A stretch of DNA of 10,689 bases, from contig PLBX01000151.1 in the NCBI GenBank assembly GCA_003135495.1, positions 2,196-12,884 on the forward strand. Direction: 5' to 3'. Under the pieces are notes generated by a model. The model was not told where the DNA came from, did not search any database, and saw only the letters and a program-made list of their open reading frames with translations. The stretch comes from Acidobacteriaceae bacterium. GTDB taxonomy: Bacteria > Acidobacteriota > Terriglobia > Terriglobales > Acidobacteriaceae. Shown one piece after another: positions 1-5,103 of this stretch (its first letter is position 1; the number at the start of each line of letters is the position of its first letter). A program made the position numbers and the translations under genes.

Positions 1-99
1 TGGATGGAGTACGGCAAAATTGTAGAGCGCACACGAGACTTGAAGCGCGAACCCGCGCCGGGGCTGACAAGCGAACTGCCGAGGAATTCGGAAAGATGA
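1..99 (+). CDS. C-terminal end of upstream gene, probably heme exporter ATPase CcmA (partial)
   Basis: Frame 1 is open from the left edge to a TGA at 97-99 and encodes 32 residues, starting WMEYGKIVERTRDLKRE. The stop overlaps the ccmB start codon in an ATGA arrangement (ATG 96-98, TGA 97-99), so the two genes are translationally coupled. In known ccm operons the gene before ccmB is ccmA, the ABC-type ATPase of the CcmABCD complex. That position is the main reason for the call. The visible tail is short, charged and holds no Walker or signature motif, so the identity is inferred from context and not shown by the sequence. Confidence 0.55.
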   Translation, partial: WMEYGKIVERTRDLKREPAPGLTSELPRNSER

Positions 100-770
100 G
101 CGCGCCCACCGGCATCACCCGCGCCACGCTCCTCAAAGATCTTCGCCTCGAGTGGCGCTCAAAAGACGCCATCAACTCCATGCTCTTTTTTTCTCTGCTG
201 GTGGTGGTGGTATTCAGTTTCTCCTTCGACCCCACCGCCGAAGAATCGCGCCAAATCGCTGGCGGCCTCATCTGGGTAGCATTTCTATTCGCAGCAGTGG
301 TCGCCCTGAATCAGACATGGGCGCGAGAAATTCGCAACCAGGTGCTGGACGCCTATCGCGTATCCCCCGCTCCCGCAAACTCACTGTTCCTGGCAAAGAC
401 GCTAGGCAATTTTATTTTCGTAACCGTGCTGGAAGCCCTGATGACGCCGCTCTTCATCGCGTTCTACCGTCTTCATTCCCTGGGCCCAGAGTGGCAACTG
501 CTCTTAGTCGCAATCTTCGGAACCTGGGCCCTCGTAGTCAACGGAACGTTTTTTGCAGCCATGTCCTTGCGCACCAGAAGCCGCGAAATCATGCTGCCGC
601 TTCTCCTTTTTCCAATCTCGATTCCAGCAATCCTCGCCATGGTGCAGTCGACTACAGCTATACTCAATGGCGAAGGCGCGCGCTTCTGGATCGTATTGCT
701 AGCCACCTACGACCTGGTATTTACCACCGTCTGTCTTCTGTTATTTGAAACCGTATTAAACGCCGAGTAA
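96..770 (+). CDS. ccmB: Heme exporter protein CcmB (cytochrome c maturation ABC permease)
   Basis: This 224-residue integral membrane protein has about six hydrophobic segments, at roughly residues 28-44, 56-72, 103-125, 133-156, 165-185 and 197-218. It matches CcmB in length and in conserved blocks: the N-terminal KDLRLEWRSKD (14-24), the GGLIW...LNQTWAREIRN stretch (57-81) that leads into DAYRVSP, and LPLLLFPISIPAIL (167-180). CcmB is the membrane subunit of the CcmABCD complex, which uses CcmA ATPase activity to release heme-loaded CcmE for cytochrome c maturation at the outer face of the inner membrane. The ATG at 96 overlaps the stop of the preceding gene, and GAGGAA (81-86) lies nine bases upstream as a ribosome site. 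A 140-base gap with repeats separates it from ccmC, which is unusual inside an otherwise tight operon. Confidence 0.93.
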   Translation: MSAPTGITRATLLKDLRLEWRSKDAINSMLFFSLLVVVVFSFSFDPTAEESRQIAGGLIWVAFLFAAVVALNQTWAREIRNQVLDAYRVSPAPANSLFLAKTLGNFIFVTVLEALMTPLFIAFYRLHSLGPEWQLLLVAIFGTWALVVNGTFFAAMSLRTRSREIMLPLLLFPISIPAILAMVQSTTAILNGEGARFWIVLLATYDLVFTTVCLLLFETVLNAE

Positions 771-777
771 TTAATAA

Positions 778-858
778 TGGAGCGACGGGGCGTCCTCGCC
801 CGTCAACCCCAGCACCAAGCGGGAAGGCTTCTGCCGGGCGAGGACGCCCGGCTCTCCA
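778..858 (+). repeat. REP-like double palindrome between ccmB and ccmC
   Basis: Two small hairpins face each other. The first (784-804) pairs GACGGG(G)CG with CGCCCGTC around a TCCT loop, with one bulged G. The second (833-840 with 845-852) is a perfect 8-bp stem, GCCGGGCG/CGCCCGGC, around AGGA. Each is close to the reverse complement of the other: CGTCCTCGCCCG at 791-802 is exactly inverted at 836-847, and the outer TGGAG/CTCCA ends also match. The whole forms a larger inverted repeat, like bacterial interspersed mosaic elements. A related hairpin occurs at 4691-4710. There is no T-run, so it is not a standard terminator, although it may protect or attenuate the ccm transcript. Confidence 0.8.
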
Positions 859-859
859 C

Positions 860-907
860 GAGCAAAGTTATGAGCAGCGTTACCAGCAAAGTTACAAACA
901 AAGTTGC
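860..907 (+). repeat. Four-unit 12-bp tandem repeat before ccmC
   Basis: Four imperfect 12-bp units follow one another: GAGCAAAGTTAT, GAGCAGCGTTAC, CAGCAAAGTTAC and AAACAAAGTTGC. The consensus is GAGCAAAGTTAC. The array starts two bases after the palindromic element and ends three bases before the ccmC ATG, so it occupies the whole 5' leader of ccmC, where a Shine-Dalgarno site would be expected. No good Shine-Dalgarno sequence is visible there. Its role is unknown. Confidence 0.8.
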
Positions 908-910
908 AAA

Positions 911-1603
911 ATGAAAAAAGTTTTTCCCATCCTCGTCGTGCTAACCGGAATATTGCTGAGCTACGCCCTCTACCAGGCGCTGGTAGTCGCGCCCACCGAG
1001 CAAACCATGGGCAACGTCCAGCGCATCTTCTACTACCACGTCCCCTCCGCCTGGACCGCCTTCATCCTCTTCTTCGTCAACTTCGGGGCATCCATCGCCT
1101 ACCTCATCAAGCGCCGTCCCACCGCCGATATCATCGCGCTGGTCAGCGCCGAAGTCGGAGTAGTTTTCTGCACCGTCGTGCTCGTCACCGGCCCCATCTG
1201 GGCGCGTCCCGTCTGGGGCATCTGGTGGACGTGGGACATGCGCCTCACTTCAACCCTGGTTCTCTGGCTAATTTACGTCAGCTATCTTTTCCTGCGCCGC
1301 TTTTCGTCCAGCGGAGAAACACCATTACTGGCAGCCGCTCTAGCGGTACTAGGCGCCCTGTGCGTACCGTTCGTTTATTTTTCCATCTGGTTTTTCCGCA
1401 CACAGCATCCGCAGCCGGTCATGGGCGGAGGCGGCTCCATCGACCCCCGCATGATGCATGCCCTGCTGATCAACTGGCTGGCTTTTTCCTGCTTCGCGTT
1501 TCTAGTTTGCTGGTCGCGCTACCGATTGGAAAAACTGCAGCGTGAAGTCGATCACGCCCACGCCATGAAATCGCTCTTAGAGCCGCATGGCAGCGCACGA
1601 TAA
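911..1603 (+). CDS. ccmC: Heme exporter/handling protein CcmC
   Basis: This 230-residue membrane protein belongs to the heme-handling protein family. It carries the tryptophan-rich WWD signature, WGIWWTWDMRLTS, at residues 102-114, which binds heme at the periplasmic face. Two candidate axial heme histidines flank it: His43 in YYHVPSAW and His166 in TQHPQP. About six transmembrane segments are visible, at roughly 5-27, 47-66, 75-95, 112-129, 137-161 and 184-202, with a short basic cytoplasmic tail. This matches CcmC, the subunit that loads heme on CcmE, in length and topology. The longer CcmF and CcsA proteins share the WWD motif but not this size. The ATG at 911 is chosen because conserved sequence begins directly after it; the leader lacks a clear ribosome site and is made of a tandem repeat. 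A purine-rich 48-base spacer leads to ccmD. Confidence 0.94.
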   Translation: MKKVFPILVVLTGILLSYALYQALVVAPTEQTMGNVQRIFYYHVPSAWTAFILFFVNFGASIAYLIKRRPTADIIALVSAEVGVVFCTVVLVTGPIWARPVWGIWWTWDMRLTSTLVLWLIYVSYLFLRRFSSSGETPLLAAALAVLGALCVPFVYFSIWFFRTQHPQPVMGGGGSIDPRMMHALLINWLAFSCFAFLVCWSRYRLEKLQREVDHAHAMKSLLEPHGSAR

Positions 1604-1636
1604 AGAATAAAGATGAAAAAAGAGAAAAAGAAAGAT

Positions 1637-1643
1637 AAGGAGG
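1637..1643 (+). promoter_or_regulatory. Strong ribosome binding site of ccmD
   Basis: AAGGAGG lies eight bases before the ATG at 1652. It is the best Shine-Dalgarno match on this strand and supports the very short ccmD reading frame as a real gene. Confidence 0.8.
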
Positions 1644-1651
1644 AATAATTA

Positions 1652-1777
1652 ATGAGACAAAACCCATACTTGTTTGCTGCCTATGCCGCAACCTGGATCA
1701 TCCACATCACTTACTTGATAACCATTGTTCGCCGTTACTCCCGCCTGCAACGTGAAATCGAGGGCTTGAAGAAATAA
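1652..1777 (+). CDS. ccmD: Small CcmD-like heme exporter subunit (41 residues)
   Basis: This short gene encodes 41 residues: NPYLFAAYAATWIIHITYL forms one membrane helix (about 5-26), followed by a basic amphipathic tail, RRYSRLQREIEGLKK. The pattern of a Y-x-x-A-A-Y-A-x-T-W helix and then an R-R-x-x-R-L-x-R-E-I/L end is the hallmark of CcmD, the small subunit that stabilises the CcmABC-CcmE heme-release complex. It sits directly after ccmC, as in classical ccm operons, behind a strong AAGGAGG site. Its size makes it easy to miss in automatic annotation. The stop codon falls inside a perfect 13-bp tandem duplication. Confidence 0.88.
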   Translation: MRQNPYLFAAYAATWIIHITYLITIVRRYSRLQREIEGLKK

Positions 1778-1791
1778 ATTGAAGAAATAAA
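1766..1791 (+). repeat. Perfect 13-bp tandem duplication over the ccmD stop
   Basis: TTGAAGAAATAAA occurs at 1766-1778 and again at 1779-1791. The first copy encodes the last residues (LKK) and stop of ccmD. The second copy is non-coding and repeats the stop. It looks like a recent slippage or unequal-crossover duplication. Confidence 0.85.
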
Positions 1792-1807
1792 TCAAACAGC
1801 AGTTTTC

Positions 1808-2539
1808 CTACGACCCCTGCTTAATCTCAACCGCCTTGTCGTTGGCGAAAGTAATCGCCATCGGCTTCCCGCCATTCGCATAATGCAAAGTTCGAGAGCC
1901 ATAATCTCCCGCACTCCCACTCGCCGGAGCTCCCGCTCCAATCGCAAAACTTGCCTGCAGTTCGCTCATTCCTGACTGCACTTCATGTGCATCAATCTTC
2001 TTCCACACGTCCGACGGCCAATGCTTGTAAAGCTCATGCGGATCCTCAATAAAAAAAGCGTCGTCGGAATAAATCTTGAAATCGCTGCCCTTCTCCGCTC
2101 CAATCGGAACCGCGTACTCCTTGCCCTCCAGCGAAAACACAGCCATCACCTGCTTCGTCCCCGCGGCCTGCGGAGAAACGTCCGTCACCACATCCTGAAT
2201 CGACAGCTTCAGCAGAGGCGGCAAAGTCCCCGCCGGTTGCCCGAAGTCAGCTTTCCGCCGCGCTTTGTCGTAAGGATAATAAGCAAGCTGATATCCAACC
2301 TTCACCCACACCGGTTGCTCGGTCAATTGCCGCGCCGACTTCAGGTCATAAGGCCGCAACCGCTTCGGCGTAACATAGTAGTCAGCCTTCATCGCCGATT
2401 CCTGCGGCTTAGGTTTCGTCTCCTCCTGCAGCGCCTCATGCCGCTCATAGACGATATAAGCCGCCCGCCCGCCCGCGAGCAGGATCGCCACCACCATGAA
2501 TATTTGCAGCTTATTTTTAACTTCCGAATCGACCGCCAT
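1808..2539 (-). CDS. Membrane-anchored hypothetical protein with possible BamE-like C-terminus
   Basis: I do not recognise this 243-residue protein as a named family. It has a short N-terminal cytoplasmic part, one hydrophobic segment at about residues 11-30, and a large region rich in charge and Pro/Tyr that is probably exported (N-in, C-out, or an uncleaved signal anchor). The last ~60 residues (DAHEVQSGMSELQ..., then RTLHYANGGKPMAITFANDKAVEI) resemble the repeat pattern of the SmpA/BamE fold: 'V..GMS..Q....G' and then a tyrosine-containing strand and a 'TF.nDkaVei' strand. That likeness is from memory and weak. It lies convergent to ccmD with a 30-base gap, and its start has a modest AGGAAT site 11 bases upstream. 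Nothing ties it to heme or cytochrome c: it contains no CxxCH motif and no cysteine at all. Confidence 0.75.
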   Translation of the reverse strand: MAVDSEVKNKLQIFMVVAILLAGGRAAYIVYERHEALQEETKPKPQESAMKADYYVTPKRLRPYDLKSARQLTEQPVWVKVGYQLAYYPYDKARRKADFGQPAGTLPPLLKLSIQDVVTDVSPQAAGTKQVMAVFSLEGKEYAVPIGAEKGSDFKIYSDDAFFIEDPHELYKHWPSDVWKKIDAHEVQSGMSELQASFAIGAGAPASGSAGDYGSRTLHYANGGKPMAITFANDKAVEIKQGS

Positions 2540-2588
2540 AATCTGATTAGATTCCTGCTAGAGTTCGGCCCGCGCACTTACAGATCTT

Positions 2589-2627
2589 TACCACAGAGGG
2601 CACAGGGGTTTCACAGGGGGCACAGGG
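2589..2627 (+). repeat. CCACAGAGG-type intergenic repeat
   Basis: CACAG-G units start at 2592, 2601, 2612 and 2621, at 9- to 11-base spacing, after a TTTA. The run TACCACAGAGGGCACAGGGG matches the reverse strand of 6640-6669 (TACCACTAAGGGCACTAAGG), so the two are opposite-orientation copies of one repeat family. It sits in the 128-base region between two divergent genes. Confidence 0.75.
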
Positions 2628-2633
2628 AGATTC

Positions 2634-2661
2634 CTGATTCTAGAGACGAATCAGTTAGAAT
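2634..2661 (+). promoter_or_regulatory. Inverted repeat and -10-like box before the MIP18 gene
   Basis: CTGATTC (2634-2640) and GAATCAG (2648-2654) form a perfect 7-bp inverted repeat around a 7-base spacer. A TAGAAT box follows at 2656-2661, ending six bases before the ATG at 2668. No Shine-Dalgarno sequence is present. If TAGAAT is a sigma-70 -10 box, transcription would begin at or next to the start codon and the mRNA would be leaderless, with the inverted repeat in the operator position. There is no convincing -35 box, so this is an inference. Confidence 0.35.
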
Positions 2662-2667
2662 ATAACC

Positions 2668-2985
2668 ATGCCCATCGCCCAGGACGACGTTCTAAACGCA
2701 CTCAAGCAGTGTTACGATCCCGAAATCCCAGTCAACATTGTCGATCTGGGCCTGATCTACGACATCCGCTTCGACGACCTTCCGGAAGGCCAGCAAGACG
2801 TCACCGTAGACATGACCCTAACCGCTCAAGGCTGTCCCGAGCACGTCAACATCAGCGCCCAAGTCAAATCGCGAGTGGAACAACTTCCCGGAGTCCGCAA
2901 CGCCAACGTCAATGTAATCTGGGAACCGGCCTGGACTCCCGAGCGCCTAAGCCCCGACGCCCGCAAGCAACTAGGCATCGACTAA
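2668..2985 (+). CDS. MIP18/DUF59 family metal-sulfur cluster assembly factor (SufT-like)
   Basis: This 105-residue single-domain protein belongs to the family formerly called DUF59 (MIP18-like, including SufT and the PaaD core), whose members help to mature iron-sulfur proteins in the cytoplasm. Diagnostic parts are DPEIPVNIVDLGLIYDI (17-33), the MTLTAQGCP loop with the conserved Cys56 (49-57), and the C-terminal block WEPAWTPERLSPDARKQLGI (85-104). A second cysteine, Cys15, is also present. Length and block order fit the stand-alone bacterial form. It has no suf or isc neighbours here: it stands alone between a divergent hypothetical gene and a convergent small membrane protein. It is not PaaD, because the phenylacetate-oxygenase genes and the extra C-terminal cysteines of PaaD are missing. 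The ATG at 2668 lacks a ribosome site, and a leaderless message is possible. Confidence 0.88.
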   Translation: MPIAQDDVLNALKQCYDPEIPVNIVDLGLIYDIRFDDLPEGQQDVTVDMTLTAQGCPEHVNISAQVKSRVEQLPGVRNANVNVIWEPAWTPERLSPDARKQLGID

Positions 2986-3014
2986 GTCCTCGCCTCCGCT
3001 GTCACATAACACGC

Positions 3015-3050
3015 TGTCATCCTGAGCGAAGCGAAGGACCTCTGGATTGC
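3015..3050 (+). repeat. TCATCCTGAGCG-type dispersed repeat, intact copy
   Basis: The element reads TGTCATCCTGAGCGAAGCGA, then AGGACCTCTGGATTGC. Its first 14 bases recur at 5170-5183, and its second half recurs, altered, at 5215-5228. It fills the gap between the convergent ends of the MIP18 gene and the small membrane protein gene. Elements of this type are widespread intergenic repeats in several phyla as I recall; their function is not established. Confidence 0.75.
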
Positions 3051-3061
3051 GCCGCATCAGC

Positions 3062-3343
3062 TCAGTACTCTCCCAATTCCTCAAACGCCCGCGCCGCGCG
3101 ATTCTCCGAAAACTCCTCAATCTTGCTCCCAATCTTCATCGCGATATCCATGTACCGCGTTCCCTGCCGCAAATACGACGGCAATTCCTCGCGAATCCGC
3201 GCAAATTCTCGGGGATACTCCGACGCCAGCACCGCCAATCCTACGCTTCCCACCAGCACCGCCGCCGGACGCCGCCCCTTGATCGCCAAGATTGCCGCCG
3301 TTCCTGCCGCTCCCGCAATCACCGCCTGCTTCCACGTTTCCAT
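3062..3343 (-). CDS. Small two-helix membrane protein, hypothetical
   Basis: This 93-residue protein is of unknown function. Residues 6-22 and 26-41 form two short hydrophobic helices rich in Ala and Gly, joined by a basic turn (KGRRP), so both ends probably lie on the cytoplasmic side. The remaining half is charged and amphipathic (YPREFARIREELPSYLRQ, then KIGSKIEEFSENRAARAFEEL) and could form a coiled or membrane-surface helix. The frame is open for 30 more codons upstream, but the ATG at 3343 is preferred: AGGAGA lies four bases before it, and the upstream residues look like non-coding sequence. The gene diverges from the peptidase gene, 124 bases away, and converges on the MIP18 gene. I do not recognise the family. 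Confidence 0.65.
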   Translation of the reverse strand: METWKQAVIAGAAGTAAILAIKGRRPAAVLVGSVGLAVLASEYPREFARIREELPSYLRQGTRYMDIAMKIGSKIEEFSENRAARAFEELGEY

Positions 3344-3347
3344 GTCA

Positions 3348-3353
3348 TCTCCT
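3348..3353 (-). promoter_or_regulatory. Ribosome binding site that fixes the start of the small membrane protein
   Basis: Read on the minus strand, AGGAGA-TGAC-ATG places a good Shine-Dalgarno sequence just before the ATG at 3343. It supports the 93-residue form over the longer open frame that begins at 3433. Confidence 0.65.
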
Positions 3354-3467
3354 AAAATGTCGATCAACTTTGCCAGAAGCAGGATTCTAAACCTAATCCA
3401 TGCTTTATACTTCCGCGAGCGCAGTGCGCCCAATCAGCGGTCAGCACAAGCGCGATCAACTGAACCT

Positions 3468-4646
3468 ATGATGCGATTTCGAACCTTCCCGTTCTTCTCG
3501 GCCATTGTCTTCCTGCTGAATTGCGCATTCTTCTCTACCGCCGTTCTTTGCCCAGCTCAAACCAAGCCCCGAGCCCGCGATCTCGGAGTCCCCTTCGACG
3601 GCACACCCGGCCCCTACAACGCCATTACCGACGTCAAGGGAGTCGAAGTCGGACACACCACGCTCATCTCCGGCAGCGGCAAACTCAAAGTTGGCGAAGG
3701 CCCCGTCCGCACCGGAGTCACCGCCATTCATCCCCGCGGCAAGGCCGCCAATGACTCCGTCTTCGGAGGCTGGTTCACCCTCAACGGCAACGGAGAAATG
3801 ACCGGTACTACCTGGCTCGAAGATTCCGGCTTTCTCAACGGCCCCATCATGATCACCAATACCCACAGCGTCGGCGTAGTGCGCGACGCCGTAATCGCCT
3901 GGAAAGTGAAGCAGGGCAATCCCGACATGGAAGGCTATTGGTGGTCGCTCCCCGTAGTAGCCGAAACCTGGGACGGCTATCTCAACGACATCAATGGCTT
4001 CCACGTAAAGCCCGAAGACGCCTTCCACGCGCTAGACGTAGCCCATAGCGGACCCGTAGAAGAAGGCAGCGTAGGCGGCGGAACGGGCATGATATGCAAC
4101 GAATTCAAGGGCGGCATCGGAACCTCCTCGCGCGTCCTCAGCGCGAAAGAAGGCGGCTACACCGTAGGCGTCCTGGTACAGTGCAATTACGGACGCCGCG
4201 ACCAACTCCGCATCGCCGGAGTGCCCGTAGGCAAAGAAATTCCAGAGCATCCCGCCTACGGAGAAGACGTAGGCTCCATCATCATCGTAGTAGCCACCGA
4301 TGCCCCGCTAATTCCCACGCAACTAAAACGCCTGGCCCGCAAAGCATCTCTAGGCCTGGGCCGCGACGGCAGTTACTCCGGCGACGGCTCGGGCGACATC
4401 TTCGTAGCCTTCTCTAGCGCCAATCCAGGAGCCGCCTCCAGCAAGGGAGTGCGCGACCTGAAAATGCTCCCCAACGACAGCCTCGATCCGCTATTTCTAG
4501 GCACCGTCCAAGCCACCGAGGAAGCCATAATCAACGCTATGGTAGCCGCCGACACCATGACCGGCATAGACGGCCACACCGCCATCGGCCTCCCTCACAA
4601 CCGCCTGCAAGAAGTCCTAAAGAAGTACAACCGTCTAACCAAATAG
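3468..4646 (+). CDS. Secreted P1-family peptidase, DmpA/BapA-like N-terminal nucleophile aminopeptidase
   Basis: The mature part is a full-length member of peptidase family S58 (DmpA/BapA), enzymes that cut N-terminal residues or beta-amino acids from small peptides and activate themselves by splitting into alpha and beta chains. Numbering from the ATG at 3468 (392 residues), the family start RARDLGVPFDGTPGPYNAITDV is at 35-56, SVGGGTGMICNEFKGGIGTSSR at 201-222, QCNYGRRDQL at 238-247, and GSIIIVVATDAPL at 269-281. By analogy with DmpA (cleavage Gly249-Ser250, 375 residues), splitting should occur between Gly269 and Ser270. This leaves a 123-residue beta chain with Ser270 as nucleophile. Ser308 and Asp310 in DGSGDIF occupy the spacing (+38 and +40) of the Ser288/Glu290 pair in BapA. 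Residues 1-31 form a signal peptide (basic MRFR, a hydrophobic core, then CPAQ), so the enzyme is exported. The frame stays open far upstream, to 2709, through the MIP18 gene and repeats. That part is spurious; the signal peptide fixes the start at 3468 or the adjacent ATG at 3471. No strong ribosome site is seen. Confidence 0.92.
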   Translation: MMRFRTFPFFSAIVFLLNCAFFSTAVLCPAQTKPRARDLGVPFDGTPGPYNAITDVKGVEVGHTTLISGSGKLKVGEGPVRTGVTAIHPRGKAANDSVFGGWFTLNGNGEMTGTTWLEDSGFLNGPIMITNTHSVGVVRDAVIAWKVKQGNPDMEGYWWSLPVVAETWDGYLNDINGFHVKPEDAFHALDVAHSGPVEEGSVGGGTGMICNEFKGGIGTSSRVLSAKEGGYTVGVLVQCNYGRRDQLRIAGVPVGKEIPEHPAYGEDVGSIIIVVATDAPLIPTQLKRLARKASLGLGRDGSYSGDGSGDIFVAFSSANPGAASSKGVRDLKMLPNDSLDPLFLGTVQATEEAIINAMVAADTMTGIDGHTAIGLPHNRLQEVLKKYNRLTK

Positions 4647-4690
4647 CAGATTTTGGTTTTAGATCTAGTGTGGGACGAGTTCAGTGTGGG

Positions 4691-4730
4691 GACGGGCGCC
4701 CTCGCCCGTCCGAGCCGAGCGCAGCTCGGC
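4691..4730 (+). repeat. REP-like palindrome pair downstream of the peptidase gene
   Basis: GACGGGCG (4691-4698) pairs perfectly with CGCCCGTC (4703-4710) around a four-base loop. GCCGAGC (4714-4720) pairs with GCTCGGC (4724-4730) around GCA. The first hairpin is nearly identical to the one at 784-804, so this is a second member of the same family. It lies 44 bases after the peptidase stop and may act as a transcript end-stabiliser. No T-run follows. A reading frame runs through it (from 4684) but gives repeat-derived residues such as GRAPSPVRAERSSA. Confidence 0.78.
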
Positions 4731-4893
4731 AACTGCCGACGCCAAAGTAAACCTCAAATCGCAGCCCGCAGTTCGTCGCTCGCAGCTGCTGCATCCCTCG
4801 CTAGCCACAGCTCCAAATGCCATCCCCACGTTACCTTCGCTGCCCAACCAAAGCGTCTTCGCCCAATACTCTTCAGGGCATACAATTCAACCA

Positions 4894-5103
4894 GTGAAAG
4901 CCTATCGCATAGAACGCATCAAGAACGGCATGAAGTTCACGTGCAAGCAGTGTTCCCACAGCGTCACCACTCTTGATTTCGACGCCAAAGCCGGAAATCT
5001 GCGCACCCAAGCCGCCACCGCCATCAACGCCCACGCTACCACGGCACATCAAACGCCCATGACAGTCTCACTCCCGGATAGTCAACTCCGCAGTTGGCGC
5101 TAA
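4894..5103 (+). CDS. Small CxxC...HxxxxH protein, putative zinc-binding, hypothetical
   Basis: From a GTG at 4894 this frame encodes 69 residues: a lysine/arginine-rich start (KAYRIERIKNGMKF), CKQC at residues 17-20, a linker, and HATTAH at 47-52. The Cys-x2-Cys and His-x4-His pairs are laid out like a small zinc finger or zinc ribbon with one metal site. I do not recognise a named family. The start is uncertain: the frame is open back to an ATG at 4684, but the first part of that longer version translates the palindromic repeat and a low-information stretch. ATG 4930 is the other option and would keep the whole motif. No clear ribosome site precedes any of the three. The stop lies inside a palindrome. 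Confidence 0.5.
   Translation: MKAYRIERIKNGMKFTCKQCSHSVTTLDFDAKAGNLRTQAATAINAHATTAHQTPMTVSLPDSQLRSWR

Noticed and set aside
904..1545. Alternative 213-codon frame overlapping ccmC
   Set aside because: Its product is Arg/His/Pro-rich, typical of a shifted frame of a GC-rich gene, and ccmC in the other frame has all family motifs.
2589..2627. CRISPR array
   Set aside because: Unit spacing is 9-11 bases with no unique spacers; the periodicity is that of a short repeat element.
3370..3410. TTGCCA and TTATAC boxes as a promoter for the peptidase
   Set aside because: The spacing of 29 bases is far too long for a sigma-70 promoter, and no alternative -35 box is convincing.
3344..3433. Upstream 30-codon extension of the small two-helix membrane protein
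   Set aside because: The ribosome site AGGAGA directly precedes the internal ATG at 3343, and the extra residues show no conserved pattern.
2709..3467. Long N-terminal extension of the peptidase frame (about 253 codons) across the MIP18 gene and the minus-strand small gene
   Set aside because: It overlaps two better-supported genes and a dispersed repeat, gives composition unlike protein, and would place the obvious signal peptide in the middle of the product.
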